Below are positions 32,888 through 43,517 of a stretch of 64,000 bases of DNA, one piece after another. The stretch is from Lactuca virosa (lineage: Eukaryota > Streptophyta > Magnoliopsida > Asterales > Asteraceae): positions 401,421,493-401,485,492 of the forward strand of contig CAKMRJ010001112.1 in NCBI GenBank assembly GCA_928212115.1, written 5' to 3'. Every line of letters starts with the position of its first letter. Positions within the stretch are counted from its first letter, which is position 1. The notes beneath the pieces were generated by a model. The model saw only the letters and a program-made list of their open reading frames with translations, was not told the DNA's origin and made no database searches. The translations under genes were made by a program, and so were the position numbers.

Positions 32888-34318
32888 TGATATGTGCATA
32901 TTTAATCATTTATTTTGTATAATATCTTAATACTTTTTGGCAATTTTGTCTCGCTTTATGAACAAAAGGTACTTAATTATGTTTAAATTATGTTTTCATC
33001 CTTAAAGACATACCCAAGTGAAAAAGGAAGAAGAACTAGCAATTGGGAGCTTGGGAATAAAAGTTTGAAGAAATAAGGCTTAAAGAGGAAGAACTCAGCG
33101 AGTTGGCCATCAACTCGACGAGTAGATGGGAACATTCGCGAAACAACAGTGCCTTACCGTACACGCCGTACACACAATTTAAGTAAAGAACTCGTCGATT
33201 CGGTCTAGGGACTCGACGAGTCGGTGCACAATTATGAAAATCCTTATATATATCGGTCATTCCCGAAACCAAACGACTGGTTGGCGACTTTTGGAGACTT
33301 TTGGTGACTCATTGGTGACTAGAAGGGTTCTGGTAGTCCTGGTTTTCGAGAATTCGACTTAGGCATCAAGTTAGAAGAGATCAAAGGCAATAAACACTAT
33401 ACCTTTTCTTAATCTTTTGCATAAACAATGTTTACATCAATAGATTTTGTTTTTAACTTGTTAATTGATGTTGATATGAGCTAAATGTTTATAACTTCTA
33501 TTTAGAGTAGATGAATTTATGAATATGGTCTGATTTTATGGTTTGGATTAATTTATTTTGATGAATTGTCTTGTTAAGCTTGTTAAAGACCCTTATGTGT
33601 TGATAATAATTATTTTTTTGTTAATAATCAAGTTGTTGAGTTGCATGAACATCTTCTTAATTGCTTGAATCATATAATTTTGTGAACACAATATTGTATG
33701 CCTAGTATTAGTGAATATGAACCTAGGATTAATTAGAAAATAAGTACATCAATGTGTAAGCATGTATGATGAACAACTATACATGAGTTGATTAATTTGA
33801 CCAATTAAGTTAACCAACATTACAAGTGTTGCTTGATCCGAACTAAACTCTAGGAAACTTGTTATTTTAACCAATTGGCCACTGTTTGAATTAACCTGTT
33901 TGCTAAGGATTAGTAATAGTGAACATGAATCTAATCACATTAGGAATCGGTAGCCAATGACAAATTAATCCATTGCACTTTCCATGAAATCAACCATAGG
34001 AATAAATAAGTCGAATCTAAACAAAAGTCTTTTATATTATTGAATCTAGTTACCTTCTAATTGCTTAGTTGTTAATTGTTTTGTTTAAGTGTTATTTGCT
34101 TATTTAAGTTTCTAGTCTTGCAAAACTAGAGAAAACCATCTTTTATTACTTGTTTTTAGTTAGGTAATTCTAGTAGTTGATCTTAATTGTTACCGTTCCC
34201 TATGTTCGATACCCTACTTGCTTGAACTATATTGATAATCGATAGGTACACTGCCTTTCGTGTGTTTATTTTGTGTTTGAAGTAGTAGGATTAAAACAAG
34301 TGCATTTTACACACATCA
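32888..34318 (+). repeat. Athila-like 5' LTR
   Basis: Proposed from TGATATGTGC to ACACATCA, just before the PBS. No second LTR is available to confirm the left end. Contains ACTCAGCGAGT/ACTCGACGAGT at 33093-33123 and ACTCGTCGATT/ACTCGACGAGT at 33190-33221. Confidence 0.55.
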
Positions 34319-34324
34319 AGTTTT

Positions 34325-34342
34325 TGGCGTCGTTGCCGGGGA
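34325..34342 (+). other. Primer-binding site, tRNA-Asp type
   Basis: TGGCGTCGTTGCCGGGGA, one mismatch from the TGGCGCC..CCGGGGA site used by plant Athila and related Gypsy elements. Confidence 0.88.
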
Positions 34343-34500
34343 ACGGTTCTAATAGTGATTTTAATTGCTAGTGTTATCGATTCTTTGTGTAAGATTTATC
34401 TTGCATAAAGTTATTATTTTCATTATTTAGTTATTTAGTTTAAGTTACTTGTTTTTCTATTTTTAAAATTTTCGTTTTTAGTTTTCTGTGTTAGCCTTAA

Positions 34501-34534
34501 ACTCGTCGAGTCCAATCGAAGCAACTCGACGAGT
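34501..34534. repeat. Paired ACTCGTCGAGT / ACTCGACGAGT in leader
   Basis: The two 11-mers (34501-34511, 34524-34534) are exact reverse complements 12 bases apart. Confidence 0.8.
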
Positions 34535-34612
34535 CGATGCGTTTTTCAGTTTCGTTTTTCTTTTTTGTTTTGTTCGTTTTACGCGTGTTTTCTGTTTTCT
34601 TTCAGGTATTTT

Positions 34613-36210
34613 ATGACCCGTGTATCAAATGCACATTTGATCCCACAACTTGAAAACCCGGAATCAACTCTTAGGAAGAACAAGGACAAAACCGTAGGAG
34701 AATCTGCAACCCCAAAGAAGTCATCATTTAAGAATCTCAAGTCGGTTTTTAGCAAGAAAAAGGGAAAGCAAGTGGGAGAATCCAGCACATCACTAAAGGA
34801 CGAAAACCCTAAGAAGGAGGATACCGAGTACGAGATAGAATTTGAAGAAGAAAGCGAGCAAGAGACCGAACCCGACAACACCATGGGAGACATCGCAGAC
34901 ATACCCATGGGTGAATGGAAAAGAAGGATGTGTGACGATACTAGCCCAGGACTCGTGCAACCCGCGATTCCAACAACTGCCAACTTTGAACTGAAAGGTC
35001 ACATACTCGCCCAAATCAAGGACATCCCATTCTACGGGATAGATCACGAAGACGCATACAAGCATATCGACGAGGTCAATGACATAGCCAACTTCTTCAA
35101 TATCCCAAATGTGCCTCGCGACACCGTTTTGCTTCATATGCTACCAGTCACATTTAAGGGAGCCGCAAAAGATTGGCTAAAATCACTCCCTCCAGGATCC
35201 ATCTCCACATGGGCTAAAATGCATAAAGAATTTATTGATCAATTTTGCCCTTTTGCCCTCCCTCAAAAATAGAAAAGTTGAAGAAAGCCATTGCAAACTT
35301 TGAGCAAAAAGTAGGTGAGTCACTCTATGAGGAGTGGGAAAGATACAAAGGCTTATTGAGGAACTGCCCCCACAATGACCTAAACATTCAACAAGAAGTC
35401 TCCATTTTCTATGATGGAGTGAACGTGACAACTAGGAAGCTCCTTGACTCCCAAGGACCACTCACGAAGAAAGCACCCGCGGTTATTAAGGAGCTAATTG
35501 AAGAATTCTCTAAGCACTCTAGAGAATATCATAACCCAAGGAATGAATCGACTCGAGGGGCGGTGAACTCAGTTTCTTATAATATGGTGGCGGTGAAGGC
35601 TAAATTGGAGAGTATGGACCGAAGAATGGAAAAGATGGATCAATCCATCCATGCCATCCGGGTAGGATGTGAAAATAATAGCGGGCCTCACCTTACTAAA
35701 GATTGTGATCTTAACGAACATGGGAATCGGAAAGTGCAAGTGTGTTATTCGAGTGGCGATAGATATGATGAAGATTGACGAAAACCGAAAAAGGAGTGGC
35801 TACCATACAATGAGTACAAGAAGGCGAAGGAGGAGAAATATAGGATGAAGATAAGAGGTTTTTATCAAAAGGAGGAGCCAGTGCAAGAAAAGAAAATGGA
35901 TCTTGAAGTTATGCTAAAACAATTTGTAGCCGCATCCGAGAAAAGACACAACGACACCGATGTGGCGATACGGGAACAACAAGCATTGATGAGAAATCAA
36001 CAAGCCTCCATCCTTAACATTGAAAAACAGTTAGGCCAACTTGCACAACAAATTAACAAAAGAGCACCGGGTGGACTTCCAAGTAATACCGAGAAAAATC
36101 CAAGAATAGCTCATGTAAATGCAATAACAACAAACTCTGAGAAAATTTTCACTCCTCGTACCCCAATCCAGAATGAAGATCCTAAAGAGGTACAGGAGGA
36201 AGAAAAATAA
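34613..36210 (+). pseudogene. Athila-like gag
   Basis: Start at ATG 34613, shortly after a TTTCAG string. The N-terminal part is charged (residues 20-100), then the gag core: FELKGHILAQIKDIPFYGI, ANFFNIP, FKGAAKDWLKSLPPGSIS (the AKDWL..LPPGSI block is typical of Athila/Tat gag). At 35243-35258 an 8-bp tandem duplication of TTTTGCCC shifts the frame, giving the stop at 35272; the correct frame resumes with SKIEKLKKAIANFEQK and runs to TGA 35776-35778, then to TAA 36208-36210. The later part is coiled-coil-like and Gln-rich (35900-36060). Only one cysteine remains near 35740, so I see no zinc knuckle. Confidence 0.82.
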
Positions 36211-37590
36211 AACCCGAAATCACAAAAACTCGATGCTACTCGACGAGTCGAGGAGAAGAACTCGACGAGTCCACAGCCTAAACAGAAAAGTAGTTCTCCT
36301 TTAAAACCATATCAGCCTCCCTTGCCATTTCCAAGTCGAGCCATACAAGATAAACAGATTCAAGAGTTTAGAAAGTTTATAGAGCATATAAGGGCCCTCC
36401 AAGTGAACATCCCATTTATTAAAACAATAGTTAAAACGCCAAAATATGCAAGCTTACTTAAGGATCTCCTCAAGAATAGAAGAAATATGGCAGAAGCATC
36501 AGAAATAGTTTTGAACGAATTGCCAGAGAAGATGGGCGATCCAGGAAGCATCACTTTGCCTTGCCAGTTTGGAAACTTGATAACCACTCATGCATTGGCT
36601 GATTCAGGGGCTAGTATAAACATCATGCCATACTCTTTCTTCAAAAAGTTAAACCTTCCAGAACCAAAGCCTATTCAAATAACAATCCATTTAGCTTATA
36701 AAACAGTGACACATCCAAGGGGAGTATGTGAATATCTTCTAATCAAAGTAGATAGATTAGTGTTTCCTGCTGACTTCATAATTTTAGATATGGATGAGGA
36801 CCATAATGTTCCAATCATTCTTGGAAGACCATTTTTGAATACGGCTTGTGCTATAGTCAATGTGCGAGAATCAAAACTTACTCTTCGAGTGGGGGATGAT
36901 TCGGTTACCTTAGGGATCGATCAAGAAAATAAGCACTCAAGACCAAGTGAAGATAATATTTCCTCAATAGATTTGGATGATGAATTGTTAGAAAAAGAGC
37001 TAGCACTTTGGTTTGAAAATAATTCAAAGCAATCCACATTCTCTTTAGAAGAAGAGTTTGATGCCCAAAGAGACTTAAGAGAATTAGAGAAGCTACTTGA
37101 AGAAAGTGAAGCTAATGAAGATCTAAGCGTCTTTGAAGAAACAAACTCGACATGTCTTGACAAAAATTTGCAATGTGATGAAGCAAATCAAGACGACAAG
37201 AAGCAAAGTTTGGAAGGTGAAGAGAACACTAAGGCGTGGAATAACAAAGAGCATAACTCTTCTATTGGTTTGCACATGATTGATCCAAGATTGAAAGAAG
37301 TTAAGCCAACAACAATTAAGAGAACCAAGCCTCGAGCTTTAGTTTCTACCACCTTTGAATTTTTCACTTTTAAACCACCAGATTCCCAAGAATATGAAGA
37401 AAGTAAGGAAGAATCCATGCCCTCAAGTGATGATAAGATGATGACTGAAAGAGCAATCGAGATAGAAAAAAGGGAAGCGGAGAAGATGGTACAACAAAAA
37501 GAAGAAGAGAAGACATGGCTTGTGAAGAGGGGTAAAGGGACAAAACGTAAGTATAAAAATACCCCTAACGAGACAAGTTATGGCTTATAA
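36211..37590 (+). CDS. Athila-like linker and aspartic protease frame
   Basis: Open from the gag stop at 36210 to 37590; first ATG-like start at 36322. The first 37 codons include the paired ACTCGACGAGT motifs (36238-36248, 36260-36270) read in frame. MPFPSRAIQDKQ..FIEHIRALQVNIPF leads to the pepsin-like protease: ALADSGASINIMP (catalytic DSG, about residue 90 from 36322), then VPIILGRPFLNTACAIVNV (hydrophobic-Gly block before the second half). From about residue 230 the chain is acidic and low-complexity, ending in Lys-rich sequence, where RT would normally start. Protease matures gag; substrate here would be its own broken gag. The frame itself is intact. Confidence 0.8.
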   Translation, partial: NPKSQKLDATRRVEEKNSTSPQPKQKSSSPLKPYQPPLPFPSRAIQDKQIQEFRKFIEHIRALQVNIPFIKTIVKTPKYASLLKDLLKNRRNMAEASEIVLNELPEKMGDPGSITLPCQFGNLITTHALADSGASINIMPYSFFKKLNLPEPKPIQITIHLAYKTVTHPRGVCEYLLIKVDRLVFPADFIILDMDEDHNVPIILGRPFLNTACAIVNVRESKLTLRVGDDSVTLGIDQENKHSRPSEDNISSIDLDDELLEKELALWFENNSKQSTFSLEEEFDAQRDLRELEKLLEESEANEDLSVFEETNSTCLDKNLQCDEANQDDKKQSLEGEENTKAWNNKEHNSSIGLHMIDPRLKEVKPTTIKRTKPRALVSTTFEFFTFKPPDSQEYEESKEESMPSSDDKMMTERAIEIEKREAEKMVQQKEEEKTWLVKRGKGTKRKYKNTPNETSYGL

Positions 37591-38574
37591 CAGAAGTTGG
37601 AAAGTGAAAAAAGTGAAGAAGGAATTCCCGTTGGAGAAAGTCGCTGCAACGTAGAGCGGGAAGGAGTCCAGCTAAAGACTCCTAAAAAGAAGCGCTTACG
37701 GGAGGCAACCCACTGTTTGAGTTTGCTTTCTTTCACCCTTTTCATTTTTATTTTCATTTTTATTTTTAGTCTTTTATTTTCGTTTGTGTGTTTTATTAGG
37801 ATTTTCAATCTAAATCTTCTTTTTAGCTTAAAATGATTGCTTAAGGACAAGCAAAGTTTGAGTGTGGGTGTGGTGGAATTAATTTAAAGAGAGCAAAAAA
37901 TTTCAATTTTTTTTTCGAACAGAGTCAACAATTCGTCGAGTCCATAGCTGAACTCGACGAGTCCATCTGGAAATCCGTGATATTTCGTGAAACCGCGTTT
38001 CTACTCGACGAGTCGGGGACCCTAGACTCCACGAGTGGAATTTTATTACCGAAAAAAATAATTTTTAAACTTTGTAAATTAGAGTTTTAACCCTAAAGGG
38101 TAAAGTTTTGTTCATTCCAGCCGCCACCCGCCACACACTCGACGAGCAAATTCTTTCAAGCGACCATCTTCTATTTTCGCGATTTCTTCCCGTTTCTCAC
38201 GTAAAGTTTAGTACTTTCACTCATAATTCTGTTAAAGGTTCAATATTTAGTAGTTTAATGGCCAAAATTTGTTAAAAGCCCGATTTTTGATTTTGACATG
38301 AACATTAGGGTTTCAATTCAGGCTAATCTAGAGTGTTTTAACTGAATTTTTTTGTAAATTAACACTTGGTATACAACCCTAGACAAACCCCTGGAACGAT
38401 TTTTAAGTTTACATGGAGTATTTGGTTCGAAGTAGAAAGGAGACTCGATTTGTTCATCGGACTCGTCGAGTCTGTTCATGAACTTGACGAGTCCATGCTG
38501 TTATTTTCCAGAATTTTATTTTAATATCTTCTGTGGTTTGTGTGGTTTTGTCTTGTGTTTGATTTTGCAGAAAA
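37591..38574 (+). other. Athila-like spacer between protease and env-like gene
   Basis: Non-coding. Includes AAGCGCTTACGGGAGGC at about 37690 and the GACAAGCAAAG..GAGTGTGGG phrase near 37842-37870, both familiar from plant Athila elements, where they follow integrase. Motifs: ATTCGTCGAGT/ACTCGACGAGT (37931-37962), ACTCGACGAGT/ACTCCACGAGT (38003-38036), ACTCGACGAGC (38137) and ACTCGTCGAGT/ACTTGACGAGT (38461-38492). Confidence 0.6.
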
Positions 38575-39565
38575 ATGTTCAGAAGAGGCCAGAGTTCTCA
38601 AAGGGACCAAGGGGACTTCCCTTGGTTTAACTTTCCACAAATTGGATCAAAGTCAACTTTGGTCAGGTGGAGGAAAAGGCTTGAAACACTGAAATCAAAG
38701 GATATCTATGTCCCAAATGAGATAAGTTGGACTTGGCTGGAGCAAGTGGGTTTGGTGGAGGCATTAAACCCATACTTAACCAAAGTCTTTGTGAAAAATG
38801 GGGTGTCGATTACTTGTGATGCTTGGAGGCGGTTGTTTCGGATTCAGGAACCAATGTATCGGGAGCTGTGCTTGGAGTTCTTTTCCACAGTAACATTCTG
38901 AGGGGGGAATGATTTTTATAATCCAAACGGCTTGACTTTTTGTCTTGGTGGTGAGTACCGGGAATGCAACATGACAGAATTGGAGGATGGGCATCTATGA
39001 TGAATCTATGGTCACGACTGAAGCCTTTGGGATTTTCTTGGATAGTTGTCACAAAGTGTTCCTGGATGGAACAAATGGGTCCAATTGGTGGACCACAGTT
39101 GCAAACAGTGTATATAGTCCATCTGCAGCCCAAGAGGGTAGAATACGATCCCCGGTTCATCATTTGATTCACCGGCTTATCGCAAACACCATAAACATGC
39201 CCAAGGATGATGACAAGGTCCCGAGCTTTGATGTTTTATACTTGTGGTGTATTATTATGCCAAATACCTTTTGCAATATCCCTTACTATTTGGTGAAGTA
39301 TTTGGGTGAAGGGGCGGTGAAGGAAAGAAAAACTTTAAAAATTTGTGGGGGAATGTTTGTAACCAAGTTGGCCAGATCATTTGGTGTCTTGGAAAGGGGG
39401 GTCGGGAGTATGTTGACCATGTTGCCAACACCTTCTTTTAATCTTATTCTTTATAGGAGGGCGAGGATTGTTGAAGACTATGGTGGTGATTATGCTATCC
39501 CAAATGATGATGAGGTGGTGACACCCGAGCAACCGGGTAGGAGGGTGAGGCCTGATGGGTTTTGA
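38575..39565 (+). pseudogene. Athila ORF1 / env-like gene, broken
   Basis: Two frames make one former protein of about 330 residues. The first starts MFRRGQSSQ and includes ISWTWLEQVGLVEALNPYL and EPMYRELCLEFFSTV, which resemble the conserved block of the ATHILA ORF-1 protein family. TGA at 38899-38901 ends it; the frame reads on to a small indel near 38980, after which MGIYDESMVTTEAFGIFLD, HLIHRLIANTI and LYLWCIIMPN continue the family pattern. The C terminus is acidic. No signal peptide or clear membrane anchor is visible, so envelope function is not supported; the role of these proteins is unknown. Placed 3' of protease, as in Athila. Confidence 0.7.
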
Positions 39566-39735
39566 GCAATACATCAATCCTATGGTGTACATGCAAACCC
39601 TAATGCTTGGATCTTGTTCTTTCTAAATGTACATGCAATAATCTTCCAAGACTTGAAAACCCTAAACCTAACATATTAATTTCGAATACAACAAATGAAA
39701 TTAGGGTTTAGATCTTAACTTGATTGTTATGTAGC
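39566..39735. other. Unassigned DNA between Athila-like element and Gypsy A
   Basis: No gene. Before Gypsy A inserted it was continuous with 48284-48363. It may be the 3' remainder of the Athila-like element. Confidence 0.4.
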
Positions 39736-39740
39736 AATAA
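39736..39740. repeat. Target-site duplication of Gypsy A (left copy)
   Basis: AATAA directly before the LTR and again at 48279-48283. AT-rich and short, so slightly less secure than the other duplications. Confidence 0.7.
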
Positions 39741-42028
39741 TGTGACATCCTCATTTTCACGGCCAGAAAAGACCGATTTTGTTTATGCTTGTTTGAAAAT
39801 CAGAGTAACATTTTACATAAAAGTGTTGCAGAATTTGTTCCCAAAATAAAAATATGATAAAGATTTATCAAAGCATTTCTGTAGAAATGTATTTCATTAA
39901 AAAGACTCGGGATGTCATGTTCGATACAGATCAAAAGCATAAACAATGCGATATAAGCCTTACTACATTATTTCATATCTACAGGCCTATATCCGTAATC
40001 CCTCATCCAAAACATCACATCTATGCTCGAGCGCCACTACCTGTAATACATGAAACTGAGTGGGTTAGGCTTGGGAGCCTGGTGAGCACATAGGGTTTTC
40101 AACCCACAATAAATAAGTTATTTAATTTCATCAACCAACAATAACCCGATTACTCGTTCCCGTTATCCTCACTTTACGTCCCTAAACACCTATCATAAGG
40201 GACCTAGCCTAAGGATCATCATCGGGACGGACACTACTGCTAAGGGGATTCCTCAGCAGTAAATGTCCTTTAAGGCAACCGTGAGGGGGATGGAGTACAC
40301 CGGTGAACACATCGTTCACAAACACCTACAGGTTGCGATCCTGCTAGAGTTCCACTGGACTGTCTAGAAGAGTCCGTGGTCGTCATCCATACTCCGCTAG
40401 ATGACAAAATCAACAACAACAACATCAAGGCCTCTCATCATTTTATCACACATCGTCTATTACATCTACCCATGTTTTACCCCAACATTTTTGTAGATAT
40501 AAAATACTTATACAGTTTAAATCATTTAAAACGTGTATAAAAATCTTTCATCAGCATAAACAGCAAGTATTCAGACAATATGCACACATAGCACGTAATT
40601 TATATTAAATACTTCATATCTATGTGTAAGATGAAAGTGACTATGCACTCACCTGATTAGGTGGTGACTCGTCACTTGGACAGCACTTCGTTACTTTTAA
40701 AACAACTTCCTTCGACAAAACCTAGTATCATTACCACTAGGGTTTAGTCTAATATTTACCGAGACTAATTAATAGTCTAGCCATTATTACTATTATATAA
40801 GAGTTAAGCAACACTTTTATATAACTCATAATAATAGCCCAAATAATTATTTTAAGGTCCTAATAATGTTACTATAATTAATTAGAAGCTATATTAAAAA
40901 TAGCGTAGGCGTAGCTCACTTACAGCGGGTTTTCTCGAAAACTGGGCTTCGCTTGGAGCAGCGTTTCCGACTCGAAAGGATCTTTTCTCGGGGCTTCGGG
41001 AGCCTCGGGGCTTCCTTCGGGTGCTAGGGGGTTTACCTAGCCTTAGGGGGGGTTTTGGGGGCTAGAGAGAGAGTTTAGAGAGAGAGAGAGAGAAGAGGTT
41101 GGAATGGTGTGAAGAATGAGGGAACCCGACACCTCTATTTATAGTGAGGCTGGTAGCTCTACTCGTCGAGTAGGGGGACTTGCTTGTCGAGTCCATGCCA
41201 CATGTCACCTCTATTCGCACAACGGCCTCCCTACTTATAAAAATTATAACTCTCGCATACAAGCTCCGTTTTCGACGTTATTTATAGCCACGCGTAGGTA
41301 AAAACAATATCTACAACTTTCATTTAGACTTCGTCGACTAATTCTCGACCGATCTTAAATTTAACAGTAGGAGGAGATTATACTGTTAAATGTCCGCGTA
41401 AAATTCATAACTTCTACATACGGACTCCGTTTTTGTCTATCTTTTTACCATTGAGTTCCTATTAATGAGATCTTCAATTCTCATTTAGGTTGAGTAGGCC
41501 AAAAACTGCTCGATCTAAAATTCGAGTTTCGGGCCGTGCACTGCTAAGCCAAATCTTAGAAAATTCATAACTTCTTCATACGAAGTCAGATTTGGGCGTT
41601 CTTTTTATGGACGCTCTCGGTTTAACATATTCTACGACTTTTGTTTAGATTAATAAGGCCAAAAAGTCTTCTATCGTAAATTCACGTTCTACGTTTCCCG
41701 GTGTCGTGCCGGTTTTGCCGCGAAACTTCGACAGACCATAACTTCTTTGTTATAACTCGGATTCCGGCGTTCCTTATATATCCGGAATCCTTGTTTCGAC
41801 CACTACAACTTTATGTAAAGATATCGGGTTTATATTACACTTTAATTTTGACGCTTATTTTTATTCTTTATTAATTACACCTTTATAATTAAGTATAAAA
41901 CACATAAATTCACATAATTGACATAATACTCAAATATTTCATCTTTATTACTTCAAAAAGAGTTACAATAGTTGAACTAGACTATTACATCATCTACTAA
42001 TACTTAGCCCCGAAACACGGGTGTTACA
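39741..42028 (-). repeat. Gypsy A 3' LTR
   Basis: 2288 bp; on the element strand it starts TGTAACACCC and ends GGATGTCACA. Contains ACTCGTCGAGT at 41161-41171 and CTTGTCGAGT at 41183-41192. The inner half resembles the G1 LTR. The (GA)n run at about 41066-41093 is a small microsatellite. Confidence 0.88.
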
Positions 42029-42043
42029 ATTCTCTCCCCCTTA
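42029..42043 (-). other. Gypsy A polypurine tract
   Basis: On the minus strand TAAGGGGGAGAGAAT directly precedes the 3' LTR. Confidence 0.85.
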
Positions 42044-42062
42044 GGATGATTCCGTCCCGGAA

Positions 42063-43517
42063 TCATGCGTCAGCAAACAGATGCGGATAGTGACTCATCA
42101 TGTCACTTTCTGTTTCCCAAGTGAGATTCGGCCCATTCGAATGTTTCCAACGGACTAGCACTAAGTCGACCATCTTGCGTCGTAATTGCTTAGTCTTACG
42201 GTCAACAATTGCCTCGGGCTCTTCAATCAGCCTCTTATTCTCATCCATTCTTAACTCTGAGATTGGAATTATGTCGGGAACTTCTCCCATGAACTTCCTC
42301 AAATAACACACATGTAAGGTGTTATGAATACCATCCAGTTCTTCGGGCAAGTCGAGCTTGTAAGCTTGGTTCCCAATCCTCTGAAGAACTTTGAACGATC
42401 CAATAAACCTTGGACTCAGCTTTCCTCGTTTTCTGAATCTTATAAGTCCCTTCCACGGTGAGACTTTAAGCAAAACTAAATCCCCAACTTCAAAAGTCAT
42501 CGATCGTCTTTTCTTGTCATCATAGCTCTTCTAACGATCCTGAGCTGTTAACATTCTTTCCCTAATCACCTTCAGCTTCTCAGCAGTCTCATGGACTATC
42601 TCGGGTCCCATAAACTGCTTTTCTCCAGCCTCAAGCCAACAAGACGGCGTATGAAACTTTTGTCCGTACAAAGCTTGATAGGGTTCCATCTTGATGCTCG
42701 AGTGGAAACTGTTGTTATAGGAAAATTCAACCAAAGGTAAGTGCTCATCCCAATTACCTTGGAACTCGAGGGTACATGCTCTCATCATATCTTCCAGTGT
42801 TTGAATCGTTCTTTCGCTCTGACCATCAGTCTGCGGATGGTAAGCTGTACTCAAACACAACTTCGTACCCAATTCCTCTTGTAGACTTCTCCAAAACCTC
42901 GACATGAAACGAATATCACGATCCGATACAATCGTTAGAGGAACACCATGAAGTCTTACCACTTCCTTCACGTAAGCATTTGTAAGCTTATCCATAGACC
43001 ACTTCTCGTTGGCTGCTATGAAGTGTGCACTCTTCGTGAAACGATCCACGTCCACCCAAATCATGTCGTGACCGCTCTTCGTTCTGGGCAGTTTAGTCAC
43101 AAAATCCATGGTGATGTCTTCCCATTTACCCATGGGTACAGGTAAAGGTTCTAAACCCCCGTATGGTTTCTAAAGTTGTGCCTTGACTCTTGCACAAGTT
43201 ACACACTCGGCCACATACTTTGCAACATCAAGCTTCATCATCGGCCACCAGTTGTAGGGTTTTAGGTCCCTATACATTTTTGTGCTGCCGGGATGAATTG
43301 AGTACATGGTCTTGTGCGCTTCTTCCATCAGAAGATCTCTTATTCCTCCCGTCTTAGGTACCCAAATCCGATCTTGGAATACCTTTAGTCCTTGACTGTT
43401 TGTACCGAACACTAACGTTTTGCCCAAACGTTCTTCCTTTCGGTCGTCCTTCTCTGAAGCTTCTTCTTGAGCTTTCCTGATACTTTCCACAATCGTTGAG
43501 ACAACATCTATTCTCAA
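42063..43517 (-). pseudogene. Gypsy A integrase and chromodomain-like tail
   Basis: One reading frame broken by stops at 43170-43172 and 42531-42533. From 43517: the end of RNase H/connection, the zinc domain (HPGSTKMYRDLK, then CVTCARVK), the catalytic core (ITMDFVTKLP, VDRFTKSAHF, IVSDRDIRF, TAYHPQTDGQSERTIQT with core acidic residues present), the GPY-like region (GDLVLLKVSPWKGLIRF, KLSPRFIGSFKVL) and the tail EEPEAIVDRKTKQLRRK with VRWKHSNGPNLTWE, which looks like a chromodomain. It ends at 42063, 20 bases from the PPT. Chromodomains steer integration into chromatin in related elements; that role is inferred. Confidence 0.87.

Larger units (their letters stand above)
32888..39565 (+). mobile_element. 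Athila-like Gypsy element lacking RT, RNase H and integrase
   Basis: Plus strand. In order: LTR (32888-34318), tRNA-Asp type PBS, gag (34613-36210), protease (to 37590), a non-coding spacer with the Athila-type phrase GACAAGCAAAGTTTGAGTGTG at about 37842-37862, and an Athila ORF1/env-like gene (38575-39565). Reverse transcriptase, RNase H and integrase, which should lie between protease and the env-like gene, are absent. No 3' LTR was found; Gypsy A begins 175 bp after the last frame. ACTCGACGAGT motifs recur in LTR, leader, linker and spacer. Left boundary is approximate. Confidence 0.75.

Noticed and set aside
38575..39565. A true viral envelope gene
   Set aside because: No signal peptide, fusion or transmembrane segment is visible; similarity is to the Athila ORF1 family only.
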